Source of the DNA: Mycolicibacterium sp. YH-1
Lineage (GTDB): Bacteria > Actinomycetota > Actinomycetes > Mycobacteriales > Mycobacteriaceae
Direction of reading: 5' to 3'
Assembly (NCBI RefSeq): GCF_022557175.1
Contig: NZ_CP092915.1
Location: forward strand, 3,472,001 to 3,536,000
DNA: 64,000 nucleotides
Part shown: piece by piece, positions 15,680 through 25,400 of the stretch
Layout of the letters: every line of letters starts with the position of its first letter
Position numbering within the stretch: position 1 is the first letter of the stretch
Notes under the pieces: model-generated
What the model was told of the DNA's origin: nothing
The model's input: only the letters and a program-made list of their open reading frames with translations
Databases searched by the model: none
Translations under genes and position numbers: made by a program

Positions 15680-16468
15680 CTATGCCAAATTCGTGCCGGA
15701 GCGAGCGCCGACCCAGGGCTGCTCGTTTCTGTCGCGCCGCTGGGCTTCCTCGGCGCGATCCCTGTCCCACTGTTCAGCGAAGCTCAGGCCGGGGCGACGG
15801 CGAGCTAGTCGGTTCATCACGCGGCTGAGCCGCTCCGGCGCTGCGACGGGCTCCCACTGCGGCAGGGCACTGCTCAGCGCAAACAGCGTCTTGAGGACGA
15901 CGAAGGCTCCGAACAGCGCCGTCGGCGCGCCGGTGAGCGCGATGCCGAGGAAGCCGACGAGAAGGACGAGATGCACGAGCACTATGCGGCTGGTGCCTCG
16001 ATTGGCTAGCTGTTCGATGTCGAGGAATGACCGTTGCCGAAGGCTGAACAGATCGACGACGAAATCGATGGCGAGCAGAATCAGTACGCTGAGGCAGCCG
16101 GATCCCACACTGTGCCAGTCGATGTCAACGATCGGCCGTGTTCCGGCGCGGTTGAGTACCAGCACCATGGCGCCGAGAACCGCTCCATGGGCAACGCAGA
16201 AGGCGGTGGTGGTGATGACGAAGCCCTTGACGAAGGACGGGTAGGAGTTGCGTCGATCCGTACTTGGTGCCGCGTACCTGAAGTGTCCGCGGCGAGGATT
16301 CCAGTGCTGGTGAACGAGGATCCGGGCGGCGATGAACAGGCACACCGCGGCGGTTTCGAACCAGTAGACGACAAGCGTTGTGCCAGCCGACCAATCCCTG
16401 ACGAACCACCCGGCCGCCGGTACGGCGATGACGGCCAGCCACGTCACGAGGTGAATGATCCGAGTCAC
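15680..16468 (-). CDS. DUF6498-like integral membrane protein
   Basis: 262 residues with about six or seven hydrophobic segments: IIHLVTWLAVIAVPAAGWF, TTLVVYWFETAAVCLFIAAR, a helix in FVITTTAFCVAHGAVLGAMV, SVLILLAIDFVVDLF, and IVLVHLVLLVGFLGIALTG. The YWFE motif in the second helix and the early WxxG pattern are typical of DUF6498 proteins, whose function is unknown. The C-terminus (about 225-262) is hydrophilic. GTG 16468 overlaps the TetR stop (GTGA), so it is expressed with that regulator. Confidence 0.75.
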   Translation of the reverse strand: MTRIIHLVTWLAVIAVPAAGWFVRDWSAGTTLVVYWFETAAVCLFIAARILVHQHWNPRRGHFRYAAPSTDRRNSYPSFVKGFVITTTAFCVAHGAVLGAMVLVLNRAGTRPIVDIDWHSVGSGCLSVLILLAIDFVVDLFSLRQRSFLDIEQLANRGTSRIVLVHLVLLVGFLGIALTGAPTALFGAFVVLKTLFALSSALPQWEPVAAPERLSRVMNRLARRRPGLSFAEQWDRDRAEEAQRRDRNEQPWVGARSGTNLA

Positions 16469-17088
16469 GGCGGGGCCAACCCAGACCTGGCCTGCGCTTC
16501 GATCGCGCCGCCCAGCCACCTGCGCAGATACCGTCGCAGGTCGTCCTGGGAGCGAGTCGGGTCGTTTGGCGCCACCACGAACGACAGCATGGTGCGCAAG
16601 GTGAACTCAACCAGTTCGCGCAGACTGACGTCGTCGTAGCCGTGGGCCTGCCAGTCGACGTCGAACCTGTTGATCATGCGCATACCGAATGTGCGCGCCT
16701 CGTCGGAAGCGAGGTTCTCAACGAAATTCTGAGTGAAGGTTCCCGTAATCAGAATGCCGAAACCTGGTGTGTTCCTGATTGTCTCGAGCGAGTAGATCGT
16801 TCCCTCGGTCATTGCCACAGCCGGGTCCGCGATCCCGCGGACATGCTCCTCAAGTCGATCGAGAAAACCGTCCACCAGCGAGACCGCTGCCGCGTGCATC
16901 AATGCCTCAGCAGTCGGAAAGTACCGATAGACGGTCTGACGGATGACGCCCAGCGAGGATGCGACGTCGGCGATGGTGATGGCGGAACCGGTTTCGGCGA
17001 TCAGCGCAACCGCGGCGGAGACGACACGTTCCGCGGCCTCGTCGTCGCTACTGGGCGGATGCCCACCCCATCCACGCCTGCGTGCCAT
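16465..17088 (-). CDS. TetR-family transcriptional regulator
   Basis: 207 residues. The N-terminal helix-turn-helix is seen in AITIADVASSLGVIRQTVYRYF (about residues 38-59, halves AITIADVASSLG and VIRQTVYRYF), followed by a ligand-binding domain with a typical TetR C-terminal bundle. ATG 17088 (MARRRGWGG) was chosen over the longer frame. It is coupled to the DUF6498 gene and divergent from the PF10118-type gene at 17320. The strong dyad at 17228-17261 in the shared promoter region is the obvious operator for autoregulation and control of the divergent pair. Confidence 0.92.
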   Translation of the reverse strand: MARRRGWGGHPPSSDDEAAERVVSAAVALIAETGSAITIADVASSLGVIRQTVYRYFPTAEALMHAAAVSLVDGFLDRLEEHVRGIADPAVAMTEGTIYSLETIRNTPGFGILITGTFTQNFVENLASDEARTFGMRMINRFDVDWQAHGYDDVSLRELVEFTLRTMLSFVVAPNDPTRSQDDLRRYLRRWLGGAIEAQARSGLAPP

Positions 17089-17227
17089 GTCCGATCCTCG
17101 GCCGACGCTGTCTAAGTGAACATTCCGGCGCCACGCCGGCAGCGACGAGACCATAGCACGACACCCCCGCTGGCCTGGGAAAAGGACGGCCGACGCGTGT
17201 CTTGACGCCGCATCCCGGCCTACTTAT

Positions 17228-17261
17228 CATACAATCACACGGGTATACGTATGGTTGTATG
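17228..17261. promoter_or_regulatory. Probable TetR operator between divergent genes
   Basis: CATACAATCA at 17228-17237 is mirrored by TGGTTGTATG at 17252-17261 (9 of 10 paired positions) around a 14-bp centre holding GTATAC and ATACGTAT palindromes. It lies between the TetR start (17088) and the divergent gene start (17320), in a locally AT-rich patch. Confidence 0.7.
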
Positions 17262-17319
17262 TTCAAGGAAACGCGCTGCGGGGGATCAGCCGAGCGCCCA
17301 AGTCACGAGGTGCCAGCTG

Positions 17320-18255
17320 ATGACAGATCTTCAAGTACGCAAGATGCGCTTTGGCTTCGCCGATTACGACGTGCCGTTCCTGTGGAACGAGGCCAATCCC
17401 GCGTTCTCGTGCATGGCCAACGCGGTCTCGTTCCTGGCCGTCGCATTCGAGAAGATGATCGGGGCGATGATCCCCGAGGCGATGCCGCTGATCACCGACC
17501 CGGCGGTCGCCGAGGAGGCCGATGCCTTCGTGCGGCAAGAGGGTCAGCACTCGATGGCTCATCGCCAACACGTGAAGGGGCTGATCAAAAGCCATCCGGC
17601 GCTGAAGGAAACGCTCGACGAGGTCATCGCGGCATTCGACGATCTGACGGCGAACACGTCGCTGGCCTACCGACTGGCATACACAGCCGACCTCGAGGCG
17701 ACGTTCACACCGGTGTTCAAGCTGATGCTCGACAACGACGACACGCTGTTCGCCCCGGGCGACGATCGGGTGGCGTCACTGTTTCTGTGGCACTTCGTCG
17801 AGGAGGTCGAGCATAGAAGCTCCGCGCTCATCATCTACGACCACGTGGTGGCCGACCCGATCTATCGAGTCCGGGTTGCCCCGGCGATCTTCAAACACGT
17901 GATGGCCGTCGTGCGCATGGCCGCGGAGGGATTCAACAAGCACATCGCGGTGGAGGAACGCCGAGTCGACGCACTTTCGACGTTCGTCACCCACCGGTAC
18001 AAACAAGAGATCCGTCGGCGGCTCCCGTTCGGCACCAAGACCGACAACGGGCCCGTGCAGAACGCCTTCGCGCATCTGCCTGCCGGCCAGCAGCTGCGGG
18101 CACTGGCAGGCATCGTGCGCAGCCAGATGCCGAACCACAAACCCGCACACGAAAAGCTGCCAGCGCTGGCCGGGGAGTGGTTCGATCGCTACGACGCCGG
18201 CTACGACGTGACGAACTGGTACACCGCCGCAGCGTTGAGGGATGCCGATGTCTGA
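17320..18255 (+). CDS. Metal-dependent hydrolase-like protein (PF10118)
   Basis: 311 residues. The all-helical protein carries paired metal-ligand motifs EEADAFVRQEGQHSMAH (about 66-82) and HFVEEVEHRSSALI (about 153-166), giving the E/H pattern of a ferritin-like di-metal site. This matches the PF10118 metal-dependent hydrolase family, common in mycobacteria and near lipid genes. ATG 17320 (MTDLQVRKMRF) was chosen; the upstream extension crosses the operator. The stop overlaps the start of the following membrane protein gene, so the two form an operon. Confidence 0.85.
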   Translation: MTDLQVRKMRFGFADYDVPFLWNEANPAFSCMANAVSFLAVAFEKMIGAMIPEAMPLITDPAVAEEADAFVRQEGQHSMAHRQHVKGLIKSHPALKETLDEVIAAFDDLTANTSLAYRLAYTADLEATFTPVFKLMLDNDDTLFAPGDDRVASLFLWHFVEEVEHRSSALIIYDHVVADPIYRVRVAPAIFKHVMAVVRMAAEGFNKHIAVEERRVDALSTFVTHRYKQEIRRRLPFGTKTDNGPVQNAFAHLPAGQQLRALAGIVRSQMPNHKPAHEKLPALAGEWFDRYDAGYDVTNWYTAAALRDADV

Positions 18256-19405
18256 TCTGTGCGCGCCGACGTTCGAGCAACTCGCGAGAGCGCTCGGATT
18301 CTCCTGCGAGGAAGCCGGCGGCCTGGTCGAGTTTCGCAACCCGCTGGCCCTCGAGAACTGGACACTGCCAGTTCTCGAACTGACGGTCATCGTGGGAGCG
18401 GTCCTCACCCTGGTCTACGCCATCAGCCGATACCGACGCCACGGTGACGCGACCAATCTCGCGCTGTGGTTCGGCGCGATCGCCTACCTCCTGATCATCG
18501 AACCGCCGCTGTACTTCCCGGCGGCATTCGGCATCGACGAGCACGTCGACACGATGTTCGCCCACAACGTCTTCAGCGTCGACTTCCTCTGGGGGAGACT
18601 GCCTCTCTACATCATCGCGATCTATCCGATGATGGCGACCGTCGCCTTTGAGATCGTCAGGGTCCTCGGGGTGTTCCGGCGCTACGGGACGTTCATCGGG
18701 GCAGTGTGCGTGGGGTTCGTGCACCACGCCTTCTACGAGATCTTCGATCACTTGGGCCCCCAACTGCGTTGGTGGGAGTGGTCCGTCGACAACCCGATGA
18801 ACCAACCGATGTTCGACGCCGTGCCACTGCCCAGCGTCGTCGTGTTCGCCGCGCTGTGGCCGATGTCGTTGGCCCTGTGCGTCCAGTTCTTTGTGGGCCG
18901 ACACGTCGACCGCGGTGAGCGCTTCACCGGTGTGCAGGTGCTCTGGCGGACCGTCGTCGTGGGCGTGCTGGCCTCGCTCGGAACCGCGATCCTGCCGCTG
19001 CCAGCGACGCTCATCGGTGCGCTCACCAGCACCACACTGATGGGCATCGTCTATGCCGCCGAGCTCGTGGCGATCACCTGTGTAGCGGTTCCGGTGATGG
19101 TCAGCCAGTGGCGGCGGCTACGCAGTGCCGTCACAGCGGAGCGCCATACGAGCCCGCTCGTAATCCGTTACAGCGTTGCCTATCTCGCGGTCATGGCGGT
19201 TCTGTGGTTGGCCTCATTGCCGGCCTACTTCGGCGCGGTGGACGGCATCACCGCGAATGGTGATCCCATCGGGAGTCTCTGGTACGTCGCGGCGTGCTTC
19301 CTCGTAGCGGGCGCCTGTGCAGCGGCGGCTGCCACTGCGACACCTGGCACGTCCAGACCATCGGACTTGCCCGGCCAGTTCGTTGCATCAGGGGACGCCC
19401 CGTGA
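18248..19405 (+). CDS. Polytopic membrane protein of unknown function
   Basis: 385 residues with about eight transmembrane segments (for example VLELTVIVGAVLTLVYAIS, LPLYIIAIYPMMATVAFEIV, PSVVVFAALWPMSLALCVQF and YSVAYLAVMAVLWLASLPAY). A conserved-looking histidine-rich stretch GFVHHAFYEIFDHLGPQLRW lies mid-protein. No family was recognised with confidence. ATG 18248 is 6 bases after GAGGG, better spaced than the ATG at 18242. The 8-bp overlap with the metal-hydrolase gene indicates co-translation, so a joint membrane-associated activity is plausible. Confidence 0.78.
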   Translation: MSDLCAPTFEQLARALGFSCEEAGGLVEFRNPLALENWTLPVLELTVIVGAVLTLVYAISRYRRHGDATNLALWFGAIAYLLIIEPPLYFPAAFGIDEHVDTMFAHNVFSVDFLWGRLPLYIIAIYPMMATVAFEIVRVLGVFRRYGTFIGAVCVGFVHHAFYEIFDHLGPQLRWWEWSVDNPMNQPMFDAVPLPSVVVFAALWPMSLALCVQFFVGRHVDRGERFTGVQVLWRTVVVGVLASLGTAILPLPATLIGALTSTTLMGIVYAAELVAITCVAVPVMVSQWRRLRSAVTAERHTSPLVIRYSVAYLAVMAVLWLASLPAYFGAVDGITANGDPIGSLWYVAACFLVAGACAAAAATATPGTSRPSDLPGQFVASGDAP

Positions 19406-19409
19406 CGTC

Positions 19410-19775
19410 TCACCCCTGACCTGCGCGCCACTTGTCCAGAAGCCGACGATCCCGTTTGGTGGGCCGACCCGCGCCCCGATCTCGGGCCGCCACCGGGACC
19501 GAGGAAGTCGGTGGCGGCGCGGGTGTTCGATCCAGGTAGCACGTCACGGCATCGGCCGCACCGACGCGCTTCTGAATCACCCGTACCACCTCGACGATCC
19601 GCGTCGTGTCGCCAACCCGAGCGCGTACCTGGTCACCGGGCACCACCATGGTCGCCGGCTTTGCCGGTCGATCGTTGACCCGCACATGCCCGCCGCGACA
19701 CGCCTCGGCGGCGTCCGGCCGGGTCTTCGTCAGCCGGACCGCCCACAACCACCGATCCACACGGGACGATTCCAT
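19410..19775 (-). CDS. S4-domain RNA-binding protein (Hsp15/HslR-like)
   Basis: 121 residues. The S4 domain occupies 1-60 (MESSRVDRWLWAVRLTKTR, then AAEACRGGHVRVNDRPAKPAT), and the basic C-terminal tail RDRGAGRPTKRDRRLLDKWR is typical of Hsp15-like proteins. In E. coli Hsp15 binds stalled 50S subunits carrying nascent chains. ATG 19775 was chosen because homologues begin at MES; an in-frame ATG at 19784 would add three residues. It follows the ICMT-like gene by 43 bp on the same strand. Confidence 0.88.
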   Translation of the reverse strand: MESSRVDRWLWAVRLTKTRPDAAEACRGGHVRVNDRPAKPATMVVPGDQVRARVGDTTRIVEVVRVIQKRVGAADAVTCYLDRTPAPPPTSSVPVAARDRGAGRPTKRDRRLLDKWRAGQG

Positions 19776-19818
19776 GACGTCCATGATGGACTGCGACGAC
19801 TCCTCGGTGGAAGCGGAG

Positions 19819-20319
19819 TCAGGCGTACCCGAGCGCGGCATCCTCCGTCCTGATCCGAACCCTCAGCACCAGGGCATTCGCGATGCTGAACACGATGGCG
19901 GTCACCCACGCCGAGTGCACCAGGGGCAGTGCTGCCACCTCCGCCGCGACCGCGGTGTAGTTCGGGTGATGCGCCCATCGGTAGGGGCCGCTCCGTACCA
20001 GGGGAGCCCCCGGGACGACGATCACCCGCGGATTCCAGTGCCTGCCGAGGACCGACACGCACCACCATCGGACCGCGGTGCTGGCGGCCACCACCGCGAC
20101 CATGGCCCAGCCGAGCACGGGAATGAACGGCCGGTGCAGGAACGCGACCTCGGCAACGCACGACAGGAGTAGCGCCACGTGCATGCCCACCATCACCGGG
20201 TAGTGCCCGCGCCCGAACTCCTTGCCGCCGTTGGCGAACGACCATGCGGCGTTGCGCTGCGCGAACCCCAGCTCGACCAGGCGTTCGGCGCCGATCAACG
20301 CAATGAACAGGTAGTACAT
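19819..20319 (-). CDS. Isoprenylcysteine carboxyl methyltransferase-like membrane methyltransferase
   Basis: 166 residues with four or five transmembrane helices. The SAM-binding signature RSGPYRWAHHPNYTAV near residue 110 is the ICMT/phospholipid-methyltransferase motif. It starts 10 bp after the type III polyketide synthase stop. The same pairing occurs in srsAB of Streptomyces and bpsAB of Bacillus, where the methyltransferase O-methylates alkylpyrones or alkylresorcinols made by the synthase. That function is inferred here from context. Confidence 0.87.
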   Translation of the reverse strand: MYYLFIALIGAERLVELGFAQRNAAWSFANGGKEFGRGHYPVMVGMHVALLLSCVAEVAFLHRPFIPVLGWAMVAVVAASTAVRWWCVSVLGRHWNPRVIVVPGAPLVRSGPYRWAHHPNYTAVAAEVAALPLVHSAWVTAIVFSIANALVLRVRIRTEDAALGYA

Positions 20320-20329
20320 CGTCGTTCCC

Positions 20330-21436
20330 CTACCAGCTCAGGAGGAGCAGTTCGAAGCTGAATCCGGGGCCCATCGCCAGCATCAGGCCGATCGACCCCG
20401 CAGGTGGAGGCTCGGCCAGGGTGCGATTGAGCACGTCAAGGACCGAGGCGGAGGAGATGTTGCCGTTGTCCCGCATCGACTCCCAGCTGTGCCGGAACTC
20501 CGCCGTGGACACGTCGAGCGCCTGTCCGACCGCCTCGAGAACCTTGGGACCCCCGGGGTGACAGATCCACGCCGACACGTCACGGGTGGTGAGGCCGTGA
20601 GCGGCGAGGAAGGCGACAACCTCCTCGCCGAGGTAGTCCAGCGCCATTCGCGGCACGTCACGCGACATCACCAGCCCGAATCCGCTGGCGGTGACGTTCC
20701 AACCCATCACGTCGACGGTGCCGGGGATGATCCTGCTACGTGTCGCGAGTACCCGTGGCTCGTCAATCATGCTCGGGCCATGAGGAACTCGATCCGCACC
20801 ACTGGCTACAACTGCGGCGGCGCCGTCACCGAAGAGACACACCCCGATCAGTGCCGGTATCGAGGTGTCGCCGCGTTGCAACGTCAGCGAACACAGTTCC
20901 ACCGACAGGAGAACCGCGACATGGTCGGGGAACCCGCGAAGGTAGTCGTGAACTCGCGCCAGCCCGGCAGCACCGGCGACGCAGCCCAACCCGAAGAGCG
21001 GTACGCGCTTGACGTCGGGCCGCAATCCCAGTCGCGAGAAGATCCGCGCGTCGATCGTCGGAACGGCAACACCCGTGCTCGACACCGTCACAATGACGTC
21101 GACGTCGGAAGGCTCGAGCTTGGCGGCGTCCAGCGCCGAGCGCACAGCCTGCTCACCGAGGTCGGTAGCCACCTCGAGGTAGGTGGAGTTCGCCTCGGTG
21201 AACCCGGTCATGGCGGGGTAGCGATCGAGAGTCATTGCGAGACTGCGATGCTCGACACCGCTGGTACGTGCGAAGCGCGCGAACCCCGGCTCGATGATCG
21301 ACGTGAGCTCGCCGACCACCTCTTCTTGGGAGTAACGGTGCGGTGTCAGGGCCACCCCCGTCCCTGAGATGCGGGGAGCACCCGTGCGATGTTCGGGCAT
21401 GGTGCGCGTGAATGGTGAATCTGTTGTATTGGTCAT
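20330..21436 (-). CDS. Type III polyketide synthase
   Basis: 368 residues, the usual length. The Cys-His-Asn triad can be read directly: Cys152 in LFGLGCVAGAAGL, His293 in ICHPGGPKV and Asn326 in MRDNGNISSAS. The enzyme condenses a fatty acyl-CoA starter with malonyl-CoA units to give alkylpyrones or alkylresorcinols; mycobacterial relatives are PKS10, PKS11 and PKS18. GTG/ATG choices are uncertain: ATG 21436 is used, 21442 and 21400 are possible. An inverted repeat sits 47-87 bp upstream in an AT-rich leader. Confidence 0.94.
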   Translation of the reverse strand: MTNTTDSPFTRTMPEHRTGAPRISGTGVALTPHRYSQEEVVGELTSIIEPGFARFARTSGVEHRSLAMTLDRYPAMTGFTEANSTYLEVATDLGEQAVRSALDAAKLEPSDVDVIVTVSSTGVAVPTIDARIFSRLGLRPDVKRVPLFGLGCVAGAAGLARVHDYLRGFPDHVAVLLSVELCSLTLQRGDTSIPALIGVCLFGDGAAAVVASGADRVPHGPSMIDEPRVLATRSRIIPGTVDVMGWNVTASGFGLVMSRDVPRMALDYLGEEVVAFLAAHGLTTRDVSAWICHPGGPKVLEAVGQALDVSTAEFRHSWESMRDNGNISSASVLDVLNRTLAEPPPAGSIGLMLAMGPGFSFELLLLSW

Positions 21437-21482
21437 GCACATTGAACGGGATAAAACTCGCGTTTAGTTCAGTCATTTTGCA

Positions 21483-21523
21483 ATTCGTGAGATAGCCCAC
21501 CCGTTCATCTAGAATTCACGAAT
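21483..21523. promoter_or_regulatory. Inverted repeat upstream of the type III PKS gene
   Basis: ATTCGTGA at 21483-21490 is matched by TCACGAAT at 21516-21523, 25 bp apart, 47-87 bp before the PKS start. A second compact hairpin GCGCT-ATA-AGCGC follows at 21526-21538. The 21437-21654 interval is clearly more AT-rich than its surroundings and holds no gene. An operator role is inferred from position only. Confidence 0.45.
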
Positions 21524-21654
21524 GCGCGCTATAAGCGCAGTTCACACGACCTTTTCTGAGAAATTCCTATATGCAGAGTGGAAATCTAACAGCGCTTTCC
21601 AAGAATGGGCGTAAATCTGGCGAATCATTGTCGATTGACTGCCAATTCGCTGAG

Positions 21655-22392
21655 TCAACGGTGCCACGCCGATCCCAGCAGCGATCGGGTCTGCGGAGTG
21701 AGTGGGGCAGCGAGCAACACCGGCGCCTGCGCCATGAACCGCGGGGTTCGGCCGCGATGCTCATCGGCGGCGTGGACCGTGAACGGGTGCACGACATACA
21801 TGTCGCCGGGAACGCCGGTGGCCGGCATGACGTCGCGGCCGGCGCTGGCGGCGTCCACCAACGGCCCGCACTCGTGCGCGTCGATCAGATCATCGCCCAA
21901 CACGGCGGCGACGTCTCGATGAGAGCCAACCCGGATCCGCGTCGGTGCGTCATCGGGGCCCACCTCGGACAGAATTGTCAGCAGCAACAGCGTCTGAGGG
22001 CGGCCGCTGACCGCCCATGTGCCATCTGACCGCGGGGTGTTGTTGTCGATGTGCCAACCGCGGTCGTCGTCCGTGGGCTTCACCGGGAACCGCACTGGGA
22101 TGTTGCCCAGCGCGCCCCGCGGCTGCCACCCGCCGGGCCCGCACAGCACATCGAGGGCGTCCGCGAGCCTGCGACTCCGCGCCAGCACGCCGAAGGGGCC
22201 CGCACCGGTCAGGTCGGCCGCCCACACCACCGGCTTGGTCCACGATTCAGGATCGTCGGGAGACAAGCCAATCTGGGTCCACAGCAGGTCTCGCGCCGCG
22301 TCGGCGACCTCCCGGGGTGCCGCCTCGTCCAGCTTGAGGACACCGTTCTCCGCGAACCCCGCTGCATCGAGCATGTTGAGAGCGTTACGCAT
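21655..22392 (-). CDS. Phytanoyl-CoA dioxygenase-family protein
   Basis: 245 residues. The Fe(II)/2-oxoglutarate facial triad is visible as the HxD motif in GWHIDNN and the distal His in VHPFTVHAADEHRG, with Arg in TPRFMAQ for the 2-oxoglutarate carboxylate. The fold is a double-stranded beta-helix. The substrate is unknown. ATG 22392 was used; GTG 22401 is an alternative. It is divergent from the cyclase-like regulator (22480), 87 bp apart. Confidence 0.85.
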   Translation of the reverse strand: MRNALNMLDAAGFAENGVLKLDEAAPREVADAARDLLWTQIGLSPDDPESWTKPVVWAADLTGAGPFGVLARSRRLADALDVLCGPGGWQPRGALGNIPVRFPVKPTDDDRGWHIDNNTPRSDGTWAVSGRPQTLLLLTILSEVGPDDAPTRIRVGSHRDVAAVLGDDLIDAHECGPLVDAASAGRDVMPATGVPGDMYVVHPFTVHAADEHRGRTPRFMAQAPVLLAAPLTPQTRSLLGSAWHR

Positions 22393-22479
22393 CAGGTACA
22401 CGTCGCGCCAACCATTTTCGCAGCGCTACAGCGACCCATTCCAGCACTGCGTCGTGAGCGCGGCTGCCAAGATGGTGAT

Positions 22480-25400
22480 GTGGCGACCGGCCGCCCCGAC
22501 GTTCCGCAAGGCAGTCACGCTGGTTCTCAGCGGGATGCCTCAGTCGACGCGCTGATCGACCGCGCCGTGGCGGCGATCAACCGGGGCGATCGCAGCCATG
22601 CGGCGGCCTTGGCGGGGCAGGTGCTCGCGGCCGACAAGGGCAATACCGATGCCGAGGACTTGCTGGCCGCGCCAGGCGATGCCGGCGAGATCCGGCGGTT
22701 GACGTTGCTCTTCGCCGACTTGGTTGACTCGACGGCGCTTTCGACCCGGGTCGAGCCGGAGACGTACCACTCGGTGGTGGGGCGATATCGCGAACAGGTG
22801 CGTCGCATCGTCGCCCACTATGAGGGCCACATCGGCGGGACCGCCGGCGACGGCATTCTGGCCGTGTTCGGGCATCCGGTGGCCCACGGCGACGACGCGC
22901 GTCGGGCAGTGCTCACGGGCATGGACGTCGTCGCCGAGGTCGCCCGGATCAGCCGTCAGGCCCGGGACCGGTTCGGGATCGAGGTCAACGTTCGGGTCGG
23001 TGTGCACCGCGGGTTGGTCTATCTGGACACAGCCCAAGACGACGTCTACGGACTCGCCGCCAATCTCGTTGCACGCGTCTCCGGCCTGGCCGCACCGGGC
23101 CAGGTCATGGTGTCCTCGGCGATCGAGGCCCTGGTGCGCAATGACTTTGAGCTTGCCGATTGCGCTCCGGCACCGGTCAAGGGTGTCGAGGAGCTGATCA
23201 CGCACTACCGGTTGATCGCGGAACGGGCCACCCCAGACCGTTCCGCCCGGAGTCCGCTGGTGGGACGCCGCCGTGAGCGCCGTCGTCTCCATGAGGCGTG
23301 GGCCCACGTGCAGTCCGGCACGTCAGCGGAACCGGGGCTGCTCTTCCGCGGTGAACCAGGCATCGGAAAGAGTCGGCTGGCCGAAGAAGCGGCAGATCTG
23401 GTCCGCGCCAGCGGTGGTGTGGTGCTTGAACTCGTCGGCTCGCCCTACCACGCCGAAGTGGGCTTACATCCAGTCCGGGTTCTGCTGGAGCGGCAATGCG
23501 GAATCGACAGGCACACAACCACCGAACAACGCCTGCTGCTGCTCGAGGCCGAGATCGCCGCGCGCGGGCTGGATCCCGTAACTGCGGTGCCCGCACTCGC
23601 GCCGGTGTTGGCGATCGCCCCCGAGCACGGCTACACACCCGTGGCCGCTGAGGGTCTCAGGCTCGGGGAGCTCATCGCGGCATCGGTCCGGTCATATCTA
23701 CTCGCCCGCATCGGTGACACTCCGGCGCTGCTCGTCGCCGAGGATCTGCAGTGGTTCGATCAGTCCACGCTGGGCGTCGTCGGGTCGATGCTGGATTCCG
23801 GGCGGGGCAGACTGCTCGTCCTACTCACCGGCCGCGACGGTGACTGGTTGCCTGCACAGTGGCATGTCGAGACATTCGACCTCGCGCCGCTGTCCGATGA
23901 GCAGACGGACGAGTTGATAACCGCGATCGATCCGACGGTCAACGAGGAGGAGCGGGCGACGGTACGAAGCCGCTGCGACGGCATGCCCTTCTATATCGAG
24001 CAGGTCGTGGCCGGATTGCGCATGACGTCGTCGTCGGATCGTCGTGTGCCCGATGCCCTGTACGAGCCGCTCCTCGCACGGTTGCGCGCAGGCACACATG
24101 TCGTGCCGGTGGTCGAGGCCGCCGCGGTCATTGGCCGCCACATCGACAGATCCCTGCTGACAGCGGTGGTCGACCTCGACCAGACACAGGTCGACGAGGT
24201 GATCGGCCAGCTCATTGAAGCCCGTGTGCTCGAACCGACTGGCCGCGACACCTGGCGGTTTCGGCACGAGCTTCTGCGCGAGGTCGTCGACGAGCTGGCA
24301 CCGCCCAGCGTGCGGCGCAGACTCCACGCCAGGGTTGCCGATGCGATGGTCCAGGGGGTGACCGCCGACCCGGACTGGTTACTGGTTGCCTCGCACTACC
24401 AGGAGGCCGCTCAGCACGCCGACGCGGCAGCGGCCTATCAACGAGCGACGGCCGCTGCCCGTCGGCGAGGGGCGCTGGCTGAGGCCCGCACCTACCTGAC
24501 CCAGGCCCTCACACAGCTCGAGCACTGTCCGCCCGGCCCGGCTCGCGACCGCAGTGAGATCGCCCCTCGACTTGAGCGGGGGTACCTCACCGCCACCGCT
24601 GAGGGCGCCCAGAGCCCTGTCGCCGTCGCCGACTTCGAACGGTGCCTCCAGCTGGTGGGCACGGACCTGCGCGACGACGAACTGGTCGCGACGCTGTGCG
24701 CGGTGGGTGCCTACTACATGTGGCGCGCGGACCTGCCCCGGGCCAGCCAGCTCATGGAGCTGATGTGGGAGAGCACCGAACACGCCAGGCGGTGGTTCCG
24801 CCCGGCGATTGCCGGGTCGCTCGGTATCGTGGCGTGGCTACGCGGTGAGTTCGACACCGCACGAACGTATTTCGAGCAAGCCGCCACGGGCGTGACCGAC
24901 GAGTACGAAAACCGACTTCAGGCCATCTGGACCGCCCCGCATGACCCGGTGGCCCTGGCGCATGAACACCTCGCCTGGGATCACCTGATCCGCGGTGAGC
25001 TGGACAGCGCCCAGGCGCGATTGGGCGAGGCCGTCGACCGCGCAGACCGGCTCGGCTATCCGCAACGGCCATACAACCACCTATATGCCATTGACATGAA
25101 GATCTGGGTGCACGCCGAGGCCGGGCAGTTCGACCGCGCTCGCGCACTGGTCGAGGAACTCGTCGAGAAGTCCGACCGCTTTGGACTGGACCACCTGTAC
25201 TGGCAGCTGCTCGGCGCCACCGAGAAGGCGATGGTGGATGGGCGGGCATCACTTGCCGGACGCACTCCCAAACTCGCCACGATCGCTGCTCAGATCGACG
25301 CCCTGACACAGGTGATCGAGGTCTGGCAGGCGCTCGGCGCCAGTACGTATCGGCCGTTCTACTGGTGCACCCTTGGGCAGCTGTTGATTGCCGCCGGCCG

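Noticed and set aside
22051..22479. N-terminal extension of the cyclase-like protein
   Set aside because: It runs antisense to the phytanoyl-CoA dioxygenase-like gene; the GTG at 22480 gives a sensible start.
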